Shown here piece after piece: positions 17,011 to 25,730 of a stretch of DNA of 64,000 bases. Both the position numbers and the translations under genes were made by a program. Under the pieces are notes generated by a model that worked only from the letters and a program-made list of their open reading frames with translations, searched no databases and was not told the origin of the DNA. Source of the DNA: JANQJA01 sp965267485 (GTDB lineage Bacteria > Pseudomonadota > Gammaproteobacteria > Pseudomonadales > Azotimanducaceae); the NCBI GenBank assembly GCA_965267485.1, contig OZ254080.1:2914001-2978000 (forward strand), in the 5' to 3' direction. Position 1 is the first letter of the stretch, and every line of letters starts with the position of its first letter.

Positions 17011-18429
17011 ATGCGACTGATCGCGCTTGCACTGCTTCTGACGTTTTCGCAATGGCTCATGGCCGAGGCTGAATCCGACACGCTCGATTTTCTGGACAGC
17101 CGGTATGAGCAAACGCAGGCATTGGCGAAGCGCCTCTGGGACCTCGCCGAGGTCGGCTACCTCGAAACGGAAAGCAGCGCGCTGCTGCAGTCGACGCTGG
17201 CTGCCGAGGGTTTCGATATCGAGGCTGGCGTGGCCGATATACCCACAGCGTTCGTTGCCGAATACGGTAGTGGCCAGCCGGTCATCGCCATTCTCGCTGA
17301 ATTCGATGCCCTGCCCGGTATCAGCCAGGATGCGACACCGGTGCGGGACATCATTGAAACCAAGACCGCCGGCCATGCCTGTGGCCACAACCTCTTTGGG
17401 GCGGGCTCTGTTCAGGCCGCGATTGCCGTGAAGGAATGGCTCGAGTCAAATGGTCGCATCGGAACCATTCGCCTCTACGGCACGCCCGCCGAAGAAGGCG
17501 GCAGCGGCAAGGTCTATATGGTCCGCGCAGGTCTGTTCGATGACGTCGACATCGCCCTGCACTGGCATGCCGGCGACCGGAACTCGGCGCAGGCCCGCAC
17601 CACGCTGGCGAACCGCTCAGCGAAGTTCCGCTTCTACGGTGTTTCCGCCCACGCCGCCGGTGCGCCGGAGAAAGCGCGGTCTGCCCTCGATGGCGTCGAG
17701 GCATTCAATTTCATGGCAAATCTCATGCGCGAACACGTGCCACAGCAGACCCGCATGCACTACGTGATCACGGCCGGCGGCATTGCACCGAACGTCGTGC
17801 CGGACTTCGCCGAGGTCTTTTACTACCTGCGTCATCCTGAGTCGTCGATGGTTAAACAGATGTGGACACGCCTCGAGGCCGCTGCCGAGGCAGCCGCCCT
17901 CGGCACGGGCACGCGGGTGGAGTGGGAGATCATTCATGGCAACCATCCGGTGGTCGTGAATGAGGTACTTGCGAAGATGGTGCATGAGAAGATGACCGAA
18001 GTGGGCGGCGTCGCGTACACGCCGGAAGAACGCGCGTTCGCCGAGCGAATTTACGCATCACTTGACCAACCTTCGCTCGATCTCGGCAGCGAAGAGGAAG
18101 TACAACCATTCAAGACGTCGCTGGGCTATGGATCGACCGATGTCGGTGACGTTTCGATTGCCGTGCCAACTGTTGGCTTCACAACCGCAACATGGGTACC
18201 GGGCACGTCTGCGCACAGCTGGCAATCAACTGCCGCGAGCGGCATGAGCATCGGCTACAAGGGTGCACAGAACGCTGCAAAAATACTCACGCTCGCTGCG
18301 ATCGAACTCTACGAGAACCCCGAACTGCGCGACGAGGCGAGGCAGGAGTTCCTCGACAAGCGCGGAGAGGACTTCGTGTACGAGGCGATCCTCGGCGACC
18401 GCGACCCGCCCCTCGACTACCGAAAGTAG
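17011..18429 (+). CDS. M20 family amidohydrolase, AbgB-like, exported
   Basis: A 472-residue zinc peptidase or aminoacylase. A Sec signal (MRLIALALLLTFSQWLMAEA) places it in the periplasm. The metal region includes ETKTAGHACGHNLFGAGS with the conserved HACGHN, then GTPAEEGGSGK with the catalytic Glu pair, ALHWHAGD, and later PTVGFTTATWVPGTSAHSW. The lid/dimerisation domain (about 190-310) begins FYGVSAHAAGAPEKARSAL. The closest named relatives are p-aminobenzoyl-glutamate hydrolase subunit B and similar amidohydrolases; the true substrate cannot be told. Confidence 0.9.
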   Translation: MRLIALALLLTFSQWLMAEAESDTLDFLDSRYEQTQALAKRLWDLAEVGYLETESSALLQSTLAAEGFDIEAGVADIPTAFVAEYGSGQPVIAILAEFDALPGISQDATPVRDIIETKTAGHACGHNLFGAGSVQAAIAVKEWLESNGRIGTIRLYGTPAEEGGSGKVYMVRAGLFDDVDIALHWHAGDRNSAQARTTLANRSAKFRFYGVSAHAAGAPEKARSALDGVEAFNFMANLMREHVPQQTRMHYVITAGGIAPNVVPDFAEVFYYLRHPESSMVKQMWTRLEAAAEAAALGTGTRVEWEIIHGNHPVVVNEVLAKMVHEKMTEVGGVAYTPEERAFAERIYASLDQPSLDLGSEEEVQPFKTSLGYGSTDVGDVSIAVPTVGFTTATWVPGTSAHSWQSTAASGMSIGYKGAQNAAKILTLAAIELYENPELRDEARQEFLDKRGEDFVYEAILGDRDPPLDYRK

Positions 18430-18434
18430 GCACC

Positions 18435-19352
18435 TCACTCCGAGCGCAGCACCCCCTCGTTCCAAGCGCAGCGAAGGACGTCGTCGTAGCTGTCGAGTCC
18501 CGTTGACGGCGTGACATCTGTTCGCCAGATCTCGGCCAGCTCCTCAAGCAGGTGGTCGGGCAACATGCCGCCGTACCCACCTCGCTTGCCCTCACGGACC
18601 TTTGCGGAATCACTGCCCGACGGCAGATTCGCCGCCTGCTCGCTCAACTCACGCATCATGAGATCGTCGAACTTGTCCTTGTGTTCGAGCATGTATGCGA
18701 TTGAAGAGCGCTCCTTCACCAGTGCCAGCAAATCCTCCGTGAGCACGATGCCGCAGAAGTCGGCGACTCGGCGAATGGCAGTCTCGGGCTCCGCCAGCAT
18801 GTGCTCGTAGCACAGCAGCAGGACATCCGGATTGTCACGCTGTTCCCACCATGAGACGAGGTGCTTCCAGTAACCGCGGCGCTCGCCGTGCATGAAGTTG
18901 CCGATGGCGAATGCTTCTGGCGAGATCGCCCCAGGCTCGGTGAACCAGCCTTCCATGAACTTGTACATCGATACCAGCGCATCACGCGGGTCCCTTAGCG
19001 ATACGATGTACCGGCCCCCCTTGGGAATGTCGGTGTAGCCAAGGTGACTCTTGAAACCGCGAGGTTCGGCCTTCTGGTCGAGTGAGAGATCAACCCCCAG
19101 CATCGGTGCAGTCTCGATCCAGGGAACGACCCGTGAGATATCGTCATAGTCTTCATCGCCACCGGTCCTCAGCTGATGAAAGATCTGCTGAAGCCACGTC
19201 GTGCCACACTTCGCAAACGGACTGATGATGACATCAGTCGGTTGCGGCTCGAAGGGTGCGGGCTCCCCCTCTGCCGAGAGGAACATCGCCATCATTTTCT
19301 GATGAAGTTCATCAACCGTCTGCGCCCGGCGCTTCTCTGCATCCACGCTCAT
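18435..19352 (-). CDS. Sulfotransferase domain protein
   Basis: A 305-residue protein with both PAPS-binding elements of cytosolic-type sulfotransferases: a 5'-phosphosulfate loop ISPFAKCGTTWLQQIFHQL, where the usual PKSGTTW reads AKCGTTW, and the 3'-phosphate loop YIVSLRDPRDALVSMYKFM. The C-terminal dimer/PAPS region KRGGYGGMLPDHL matches the KxGxxG-type signature loosely. It probably sulfates a small molecule or lipid. It is convergent with the M20 gene, with a 5-base gap. Confidence 0.85.
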   Translation of the reverse strand: MSVDAEKRRAQTVDELHQKMMAMFLSAEGEPAPFEPQPTDVIISPFAKCGTTWLQQIFHQLRTGGDEDYDDISRVVPWIETAPMLGVDLSLDQKAEPRGFKSHLGYTDIPKGGRYIVSLRDPRDALVSMYKFMEGWFTEPGAISPEAFAIGNFMHGERRGYWKHLVSWWEQRDNPDVLLLCYEHMLAEPETAIRRVADFCGIVLTEDLLALVKERSSIAYMLEHKDKFDDLMMRELSEQAANLPSGSDSAKVREGKRGGYGGMLPDHLLEELAEIWRTDVTPSTGLDSYDDVLRCAWNEGVLRSE

Positions 19353-19420
19353 TGCTTATTCCTCTCGTTGTCGGTTCAATGAGTGTAAGTCTGGCCGCAC
19401 CAGAAACCAACGGAGATGAC

Positions 19421-20164
19421 ATGATTCGCCTGACCCCGATCGAAGCCGGCTTCCTGACGACGGAGACTGCCAATCTGTGCGAAGGCGCCGAGGGGCGCAT
19501 CACGATCCCGGTTGCCTGCTGGATCGTCGAACATCCGAAGGGAACCGTGATATTTGACACCGGGCTGCATGCCGAACTCGTCGATGACAGGACTCTGCTC
19601 GGCGTGCTGGAGGGCGTGTTCGACGTCAGCATGAAGCAGGATCTCGGCGCCCAGATCCGCGAGGCAGGTTTTGATCCCGCCGCCATCGACTACATCGTGT
19701 TCAGTCATCTTCACTTCGACCACAGCGGCGGTACCGCAGCGATTCCCAACGGCCGTGTCGTGGTGCAGCGGGATGAGTGGCAGTACGTTCACTCCATGGG
19801 TGAACAGGAAGCGGCTACGTACACAGCAAGCGACTACGATCTCGGCCACGACATTCAGGAGGTCGAGGGGCTGCATGACATCTTCGGCGACGGCGCTGTG
19901 GTTTGCGTGCCGACGCCCGGGCACACGGCGGGCCACCAGTCACTGCGCGTGCGCCTCGAAATCGGGGATGTCCTGCTCGTTGGCGACTGTTGCTACTGGC
20001 AGCGCATGCTCGAGGAGGATCTCGTTCCGCCCTACGGCTTCGATCATGCGCAACAACGCCAATCCATGATGCGCCTCCGCGAACTCCAGGCCGATGGTAT
20101 CAAGCTGATGTTCGGCCACGATCCCGATCAATGGCAGCAGATCGTTGGGACATCACTGACCTGA
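19421..20164 (+). CDS. MBL-fold hydrolase, N-acyl-homoserine-lactonase-like
   Basis: A 247-residue metallo-beta-lactamase-fold protein. The metal motif is HLHFDHSGG, followed by TPGHTAGHQSLRV, LLVGDCCYW and the terminal MFGHDP. This arrangement matches the AiiA-like lactonase branch, although many members act on other esters or lactones. The start at 19421 is chosen because GGAG stands 7 bases upstream; the ATG at 19379 has no ribosome site. It is followed after 8 bases by the aminotransferase gene, so the two are likely cotranscribed. Confidence 0.83.
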   Translation: MIRLTPIEAGFLTTETANLCEGAEGRITIPVACWIVEHPKGTVIFDTGLHAELVDDRTLLGVLEGVFDVSMKQDLGAQIREAGFDPAAIDYIVFSHLHFDHSGGTAAIPNGRVVVQRDEWQYVHSMGEQEAATYTASDYDLGHDIQEVEGLHDIFGDGAVVCVPTPGHTAGHQSLRVRLEIGDVLLVGDCCYWQRMLEEDLVPPYGFDHAQQRQSMMRLRELQADGIKLMFGHDPDQWQQIVGTSLT

Positions 20165-20172
20165 GTTCAGAC

Positions 20173-21546
20173 ATGACAGACGAACATCCGCTCATCAAGA
20201 CCTACCGCGAGTTCAGCCCTCGCTCCGGCGAAGCTGCGAGCAAGGCACAGGCCGTGTTTCCCGGTGGAGACACACGGTCGAGTGCACACTACGGCCCCTA
20301 TCCGCTGACGATTGCCAAGGCGAGCGGTTGCCGGCTCGATGACATTGATGGTCACCAGATCCTTGATTTCATGAACAACTTTACCTCGCTGATCCACGGG
20401 CACGCATACCCGGCGGTCGTTGAGGCAGTACAGCAACAGGTCGCACTCGGCTCAGCCTATGCGGCGCCCAGCGAGAACCAGATTGCTCTCGCCGAGCTTG
20501 TGGCAGAGCGCGTGCCCTCCATCGAGCAACTCCGGTTCACGAGTTCGGGCACAGAAGGCACCCAGATGGCCATCCGTTGCGCGCGTGCGGCAACCGGACG
20601 CCAGAAAATCATGAAGATGGAAGGCGGATACCACGGTTCGTACGAGCTCGCCGAGGTATCCCTGGTGCCGTTTCCGGACCGCGTCGGTCCTGTCGAGGCA
20701 CCCCATTCAGTGGCTGTCGACGGGAGCTTCCCGGATAGCGTGCTGGCGGATACCGTCATCTGCCCCTACAACCAGCCTGCAGCAGCTCGCGCCCTGATCG
20801 ACGAGCACGCCAACGACCTCGCCGCTGTCATTGTAGAACCAATGCTGGGCTCGATGGGAATGGTCCCCGCAACGAAGGAGTTCCTTGAGACGCTGCGGGA
20901 TGCGACGCGACAGCACAACATTGTGCTGGTCTTCGACGAAGTCATTACACTTCGGCTCGCACCTGGCGGCGCCCAGACCATCTCTGGTGTCGCGCCTGAT
21001 CTCACCTGCTTCGGGAAGATCGTTGGCGGCGGACTCCCGATTGGCGGAGTCGGCGGCAACCGCGACCTGATGCAGGAGTTCAGTCCAGCGGCCACACAGC
21101 CTGTCATGCATGCGAGCACCTTTTCTGGCAATGCATTGACCATGGCCGCCGGCCTTGCTGCGATGAGCGCGTACACGCCGGTGGAATGCGAGCGCCTCAA
21201 TTCACTCGGTGAGCGGCTTAGAACAGGATTCAACGAAGCCTTCCTGCAGCAAGGTATCCGGGGTCAGGCCATCGGTGCCGGTTCGCTCACGAATATTCAC
21301 TTCACGTCGGCACCAATTCACGATGCCCGCGATGCAATGCAGGGCATGATGGACGCGGGTCACATCAGTCGATTGCTGCATCTCTCGATGCTTAGACGCG
21401 GCGTGATGTCGGCAACCCGGCTCATGTACTGCACGAGTACACCAATGAGCGAGGTCGAGATCGATACCGCGGTGACGGCACTTAACGAATCTCTGATCGA
21501 ATTGCGGCCCTACATCGAGTCGGAGCGGCCTGCCCTGCTGGCATGA
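20173..21546 (+). CDS. Class III PLP aminotransferase / glutamate-1-semialdehyde aminomutase-like
   Basis: A 457-residue fold-type I enzyme. The PLP Lys282 is in TCFGKIVGGGLPIGG, with the upstream Asp in VLVFDEVITLR and the aminotransferase block FTSSGTEGTQMAIRCAR. The N-terminal VFPGGDTRSSAHYGPYPL resembles GSA aminomutases, but the catabolic neighbours (lactonase-like MBL protein, enoyl-CoA hydratase) make a role in amino-acid or amine breakdown more likely than heme synthesis. The ATG at 20173 lies 8 bases after the MBL stop. Confidence 0.87.
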   Translation: MTDEHPLIKTYREFSPRSGEAASKAQAVFPGGDTRSSAHYGPYPLTIAKASGCRLDDIDGHQILDFMNNFTSLIHGHAYPAVVEAVQQQVALGSAYAAPSENQIALAELVAERVPSIEQLRFTSSGTEGTQMAIRCARAATGRQKIMKMEGGYHGSYELAEVSLVPFPDRVGPVEAPHSVAVDGSFPDSVLADTVICPYNQPAAARALIDEHANDLAAVIVEPMLGSMGMVPATKEFLETLRDATRQHNIVLVFDEVITLRLAPGGAQTISGVAPDLTCFGKIVGGGLPIGGVGGNRDLMQEFSPAATQPVMHASTFSGNALTMAAGLAAMSAYTPVECERLNSLGERLRTGFNEAFLQQGIRGQAIGAGSLTNIHFTSAPIHDARDAMQGMMDAGHISRLLHLSMLRRGVMSATRLMYCTSTPMSEVEIDTAVTALNESLIELRPYIESERPALLA

Positions 21547-21547
21547 G

Positions 21548-22468
21548 CTACGCGGCCGGGTCGGGGTCGACGAGCCGCCCCTGTTCATCACGGACTTCCG
21601 GCCCGTTGACGCGGGCCCGGCCATCACCGAACTTTTCGTCTCGCCGACGGAGCGCTTCCTTGAGTCCATGCTCAGCCACGCTTTGCCGGAACTCCCGAGC
21701 CGCCGCGGAGTTGTGCCCGCGGACGTCGTTCTCGGCGGCCATACGTTGCAGTGTTCTGGCGCCCATGAGCTCGAGACCCTGATTGATAATGCGCTTGTTC
21801 GCTGACAGCAGATCGGGGTCAATCAGCGCAAGCCGGTCTGCGAGTTGTTCCACTTCAGCCTCCAGCAGGTCAGCGGGCACGGACTTCATGGCGAGCCCGA
21901 TCTGCTGCGCTTCGACGCCGGTGATCGAATCGCCGGTCAGTGTCAGGCGCTTGGCCCACTGCGGCCCCACGTTGTAGAGCCACATATTGTTTGGCAACGC
22001 ACCCAGGTCACGCGCCGGCGGAAAGCCAATACGGGCATCATCTGCGACGATCACCATGTCGCAAAGCATCGCGACATCCGTACCACCCGCAAGGCAATAG
22101 CCATGCACCTGAGCGATACTCGGCTTGTGCATGTCGAACAGTGCCATGCGATAGCGCTGGGCCTTCTCGAGCTGCCAGGCATCATCGTCGATTGACGAGC
22201 CACCGCGATAATCGTTGTCACCGGACCGTACCCGCGACTGCCCTTGCTCGCCGCCCCCGGCGGCCAGATCATAGCCTGCGGAGAAACAGCGACCGGCGCC
22301 GCGTACGATGACGCAGTGCACCGCCCGATTGTCGTCGGCCTCCCACAGTGCCTCCTGCAACTCGTACATCAGGTCGTGCGAAAGCGCATTCATCTTGTCC
22401 GGCCGGTTCAGCGTGACCCGCGCACGTCCTCGCTCGACTTCATACGTAATGTGCTGGAACTCTCCCAT
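21548..22468 (-). CDS. Enoyl-CoA hydratase/isomerase family protein
   Basis: A 306-residue crotonase-fold enzyme: VTLNRPDKMNALSHDL, then the oxyanion-hole region GAGRCFSAGYDL and IAQVHGYCLAGGTDVAMLCD. An insertion of about 20 residues rich in G, S and D follows the first oxyanion-hole segment. The residue equivalent to the first catalytic Glu is Asp or Gly-rich here, so hydratase activity is not assured. The start at 22468 has GAGAGGG upstream. The C-terminal 60 residues are charged (EALRRRDEKFGDGRARVN). Confidence 0.88.
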   Translation of the reverse strand: MGEFQHITYEVERGRARVTLNRPDKMNALSHDLMYELQEALWEADDNRAVHCVIVRGAGRCFSAGYDLAAGGGEQGQSRVRSGDNDYRGGSSIDDDAWQLEKAQRYRMALFDMHKPSIAQVHGYCLAGGTDVAMLCDMVIVADDARIGFPPARDLGALPNNMWLYNVGPQWAKRLTLTGDSITGVEAQQIGLAMKSVPADLLEAEVEQLADRLALIDPDLLSANKRIINQGLELMGARTLQRMAAENDVRGHNSAAAREFRQSVAEHGLKEALRRRDEKFGDGRARVNGPEVRDEQGRLVDPDPAA

Positions 22469-22514
22469 GATCTGCCCTCTCGTTTTTCCTGAGCGTAGCG
22501 TTTCATGCATGCAT

Positions 22515-22538
22515 AAAAAAGGGACGCCGAAGCGTCCC
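22515..22538 (-). terminator. Intrinsic terminator of the repeat lipoprotein gene
   Basis: Read on the minus strand, a 7-bp GC-rich stem (GGGACGC/GCGTCCC at 22521-22538) closes a TTCG tetraloop and is followed by six T residues (22515-22520). It sits 36 bases past the stop of the gene ending at 22574. Confidence 0.9.
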
Positions 22539-22573
22539 TCTTGTCCTGTCTTGTCGCAGTTATCGGGCCGACG

Positions 22574-24868
22574 CTACTGCGCCTTGACGACCGTCGCGAT
22601 GTTTTCCTCGTTCTCGCTCCGATTCCGGTACGAGATGCGTTCGACCGTCATCGTTCCAGGCGTGAAGAACAGCTGGATCGCAGGGCCATCATCGTCGGCG
22701 CCATAGTTCACCTGGATACGGGGCTCATCTTCGATGAACAGTCGATCGAAGACGGCCATGACCTGATCTGCGGTAAACACATTCTCGCCGTCGAAGTCGA
22801 CGCCGCCGCTTTCGTCGATGATGACGACGCCTGTTGGGTGGAAGCCGGCTGATGCGTCGGTCACATTGTAGGTACCCGCGCAGTTGATCAGCAGTTGCAC
22901 GCCTGAAACGGTACCCCCGAGGTTGTCACCGCAGGCCGCGGTGGCGCTACTGCCGCCACCTGCATCGCCATTGTCCAGCGTGCCGGTGAGCTGACCCAGG
23001 AAGCGAGGGAACCCGCTCGCCTGCGGCACAGACTGATCGCCAACATTGATCTCGTTGAACGAACCGCTGTCGTTGTTGGAGAGCGCGTACTCGACCTGCA
23101 GCGCCGCGTCGAACCAATAGATTTCCGTTGTCAGCACCGTGCCGCCGGACACCCGGTTGTACGGGGCGGCCAACACCGTGCCGTTGATCGTCAACGTGCC
23201 GTCGGCACTGACCGACGCCGAAACACTCTGCCCGTCGGCAAACGGGTCGTTGTCGTTGTCATCGCTGAAATCGCCGTACTCGAGCGTGTAGTCACCGACC
23301 AGCGACGCGTTCACCGATGCCGCTTCCGTCGTCCCGGGCGGCGTTGCCGAACCGCCACCGGTATCGCCGCCGTCAGTGCCATCACCGGTATCGCCACCGT
23401 CTGTGCCGTCGCCGGTATCACCACCGTCAGTACCATCTCCGGTATCACCACCGTCAGTGCCGTCGCCGGTATCACCACCATCAGTACCACCACCGGTATC
23501 ACCACCATCAGTACCACCACCGGTATCACCGCCGTCAGTACCACCACCGGTATCACCACCGTCTGTGCCGTCGCCGGTATCACCACCGTCAGTACCACCA
23601 CCGGTATCACCACCGTCAGTACCACCACCGGTATCACCACCATCAGTACCACCACCGGTATCACCGCCGTCAGTACCACCACCGGTATCACCACCGTCTG
23701 TGCCGTCGCCGGTATCACCACCGTCAGTACCACCACCGGTATCGCCGCCGTCATTGCCGCCCGGATCAGGGATTTCGAAGTCCCCGAGATCAATCATCGG
23801 CGTACCGCCAGGTGCGATCACCACGTCTATGTCGTCAGGCACCAGCGCAAGAATGCCAGCCAGTTCCGAGACTGCCGAAGAAATCGCTGAGTAGATCGCG
23901 TTGTCGAGGCCTGCGTCGGCGAGCCGCGCCGCCACCGCGTCGATGACGGTCACCGACGCCTGCGTCATCGCAGCCAGAAGTTCGGGCGGGAAGGCACTCG
24001 GATTGCCGGTGGCCTGAACCCGAGCGACGATCGCCTGGGACACACCGGTCAGCGCTTCCGCAATCGTGTCGCTCGCGGCATCGTCCATCGTGACCTGAGA
24101 GAACACCGATGCCGAGAAGCTGGCAGCAGCCAGCGCCGCCTCGGATGCGGCCGCCGCGGCATCCGGATCAACCAGGTTAACGACCGGTATCTCGTTCAGC
24201 GGTGTGTTACCGAGATCGACGCCGGTAATCGCTGAGACGAGTGCGACCACCTGTGCCGTCGCTTCTTCGACCTGCCCCTCGGTGAGGGTCACGCCCGTCC
24301 CCAGCGCAAGCGCCGTCGCGATCTCCGTCAGCGGCGTTGGATTGACTGTAACGGTCGCGCCATCATCCGTTGGTGTTGGCAGCGTCGCCACGACGGCCCG
24401 CATCATGAAATCATCAGGCAACGTGAAGCTGTCGCCAAACGCGGCGTAGACGGGGTTACCCGATGCATCCGAACCTGTCAGGCAGTCATCGTCACCCGAC
24501 GCGTCGAGGTCAGCATCACAAACCATCGTCGCGGTGCCGTCGCTCGAGATCACGACCTGGAGCGGCGTCGACACACCTGCCTCAATCAGTTCGGGTGGCA
24601 GATCCACGGAATAGCTGCCGTCGTCCCCCGTTGTCGCCGAGACATCGAGTTCATTGCCATCGGCGTCGATCACCGTGACCGTTGCCCCCGAGATAATGCC
24701 CTTCGAAGCAATACCGCTGATCGTGTTGAATTCAGTGGGTGCCGGCGGCTGGGGCTGGGGAGCGGGAGCTTGCGGGATCATGACCGCATCCCCCGAGAAG
24801 TCACTGTCGCACCCGGCAAGCGCGAGTCCACCGAGCAGCACCGTCGCTGCAAATCCAAGTCTGCGCAT
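22574..24868 (-). CDS. Large exported lipoprotein with a nonapeptide repeat linker
   Basis: A 764-residue protein. The signal MRRLGFAATVLLGGLALAGC ends in a lipobox (LAGC), so it is probably surface- or periplasm-facing. Residues about 50-110 (GIASKGIISGATVTVIDADG) resemble a carboxypeptidase-regulatory/Ig-like beta-sandwich. An Ala-rich helical domain follows to about 350. Then come 15 tandem copies of DGGDTG(G/D)G(T/S), and a C-terminal beta-rich domain of about 230 residues. The architecture suggests a cell-surface protein with a flexible, possibly calcium-binding spacer. The ATG at 24868 has AAGAGG 8 bases upstream. A candidate C6-N4-GG box lies about 75 bases upstream. The function is unknown. 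Confidence 0.85.
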   Translation of the reverse strand: MRRLGFAATVLLGGLALAGCDSDFSGDAVMIPQAPAPQPQPPAPTEFNTISGIASKGIISGATVTVIDADGNELDVSATTGDDGSYSVDLPPELIEAGVSTPLQVVISSDGTATMVCDADLDASGDDDCLTGSDASGNPVYAAFGDSFTLPDDFMMRAVVATLPTPTDDGATVTVNPTPLTEIATALALGTGVTLTEGQVEEATAQVVALVSAITGVDLGNTPLNEIPVVNLVDPDAAAAASEAALAAASFSASVFSQVTMDDAASDTIAEALTGVSQAIVARVQATGNPSAFPPELLAAMTQASVTVIDAVAARLADAGLDNAIYSAISSAVSELAGILALVPDDIDVVIAPGGTPMIDLGDFEIPDPGGNDGGDTGGGTDGGDTGDGTDGGDTGGGTDGGDTGGGTDGGDTGGGTDGGDTGGGTDGGDTGDGTDGGDTGGGTDGGDTGGGTDGGDTGGGTDGGDTGDGTDGGDTGDGTDGGDTGDGTDGGDTGDGTDGGDTGGGSATPPGTTEAASVNASLVGDYTLEYGDFSDDNDNDPFADGQSVSASVSADGTLTINGTVLAAPYNRVSGGTVLTTEIYWFDAALQVEYALSNNDSGSFNEINVGDQSVPQASGFPRFLGQLTGTLDNGDAGGGSSATAACGDNLGGTVSGVQLLINCAGTYNVTDASAGFHPTGVVIIDESGGVDFDGENVFTADQVMAVFDRLFIEDEPRIQVNYGADDDGPAIQLFFTPGTMTVERISYRNRSENEENIATVVKAQ
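23348..23752. repeat. 15 tandem 27-base repeats within the lipoprotein gene
   Basis: Exactly 15 in-frame units of 27 bases encode DGGDTGGGT or DGGDTGDGT (the last unit ends in S). Units 2, 7 and 11-14 carry Asp at position 7 and the others Gly, giving a pattern of D after runs of G that suggests repeated block duplication. Being a multiple of three, unit gain or loss would change length but keep the frame. Confidence 0.97.
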
Positions 24869-24940
24869 TCGTCTACCTCTTAGTCTGCTTGTTGGCAAAG
24901 TTGCCAGGGCAAAACGTTAGCAAGGCGAAAATGCGGCAGG

Positions 24941-24961
24941 TATCCTCCGGATGGGGGGTAC
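24941..24961 (-). promoter_or_regulatory. Candidate C6-N4-GG box upstream of the repeat lipoprotein
   Basis: On the minus strand it reads GTACCCCCCA, TCC, then GGAGGATA. It shares the first ten bases and the spacing to the G-rich half with the site before the sensor kinase gene at 25695. It lies about 75-95 bases upstream of the lipoprotein ATG, a usual place for an activator site. Confidence 0.4.
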
Positions 24962-24980
24962 GATTCGCCGACGAGCCGGC

Positions 24981-25619
24981 TCAGTCGATGTCCAGCAGGC
25001 CACGGCGAATTGCCTCCGCCGTGGCTTCCGCGCGGGAGGAGACGCCGAGTTTGCCGTAGATCGTCTTTACGTAGCTCTTGACCGTGTTGATACTGAGCCC
25101 AAGCATCTGCGCCGTATCGGCAACGCTGAACCCCTTCGCGATCGCACCCAGCACGTCCTTTTCGCGCGGTGCCAGCAGCCCGTCATCGGCATCGCGCCCG
25201 CGCGCATTGAAGTGATCCACGAGCCTGGCAGCCATCTGGTTCGAAAGCGCGACTTCACCGGTCGACAGGCCCTGAAGATAGGAAACAACCTTTTCGCGAT
25301 CCTGATCCTTCAGGATGTAACCGCGCGCGCCGCTCCTGAGGGCATCGAACAGATGCTTGTCATCGTCGTACATCGTGGCAACGAGAACCGGAATCCCGCT
25401 GTTCGAAGGATCAAGGGCCTTGATGATGTCGATCCCGCTGCCGTCAGGCAGACCCAGATCGACGACTGCCAGCGAAAACCGGTGAGCGGCAATCGCTTCC
25501 TGAGCGGCCGCGACATCGCCGACGCTGACAATCTCGCCTCCGGATATCGCCTCGTCGACGCAGGCGCAAAGCCAGCGTCGCGTTTCGGCATTGTCCTCGA
25601 CGACCAGCACGGGATTCAT
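24981..25619 (-). CDS. LuxR/NarL-family response regulator
   Basis: A 212-residue transcriptional regulator. The receiver domain has the acidic pair in VVEDN, phospho-acceptor Asp54 (AVVDLGLPDGSG), Thr/Ala switch at VATMYDD and Lys in YILKDQD. The C-terminal LuxR helix-turn-helix reads LLAPREKDVLGAIAKGFSVADTAQMLGLSINTVKSYVKTIYGKLGV (in parts). The start is ATG at 25619; the frame is open far upstream but that stretch overlaps the kinase gene. It is divergent from the sensor kinase at 25731 and is its probable partner. Confidence 0.92.
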   Translation of the reverse strand: MNPVLVVEDNAETRRWLCACVDEAISGGEIVSVGDVAAAQEAIAAHRFSLAVVDLGLPDGSGIDIIKALDPSNSGIPVLVATMYDDDKHLFDALRSGARGYILKDQDREKVVSYLQGLSTGEVALSNQMAARLVDHFNARGRDADDGLLAPREKDVLGAIAKGFSVADTAQMLGLSINTVKSYVKTIYGKLGVSSRAEATAEAIRRGLLDID

Positions 25620-25694
25620 GGTGACAAGTCTCGCAGCATTCCTGGGTGGGGGATGTAAGAAGCCATTTACATTAGACACCAATCTGTGAGGACA

Positions 25695-25715
25695 GTACCC
25701 CCCAAAAGGGGGAAG
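25695..25715 (+). promoter_or_regulatory. Candidate C6-N4-GG box between regulator and kinase genes
   Basis: The sequence GTACCCCCCA followed by AAA and GGGGGAAG forms a near-palindrome (CCCCC-AAAA-GGGGG) 16 bases before the kinase ATG and about 75 bases upstream of the divergent regulator gene. It resembles the box at 24941-24961 on the minus strand and may be an autoregulatory site for the NarL-type protein. Confidence 0.45.
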
Positions 25716-25730
25716 GGTTACGATATCGGA

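Noticed and set aside
18426..18480. A GAGCGCAGC-CCCTCGTTC stretch resembling the extragenic repeat
   Set aside because: It encodes the C-terminus of the sulfotransferase and does not keep the repeat order.
23348..23752. Possible CRISPR array because of regular 27-base spacing
   Set aside because: The units are directly joined with no variable spacers and encode a protein repeat in frame.
23317..23946. Long + strand open frames (209 and 172 codons) across the repeat region, rich in Arg/His or Pro/Ser
   Set aside because: They are shadows of the 27-base repeat on the other strand; the real lipoprotein gene has a signal peptide, ribosome site and terminator.
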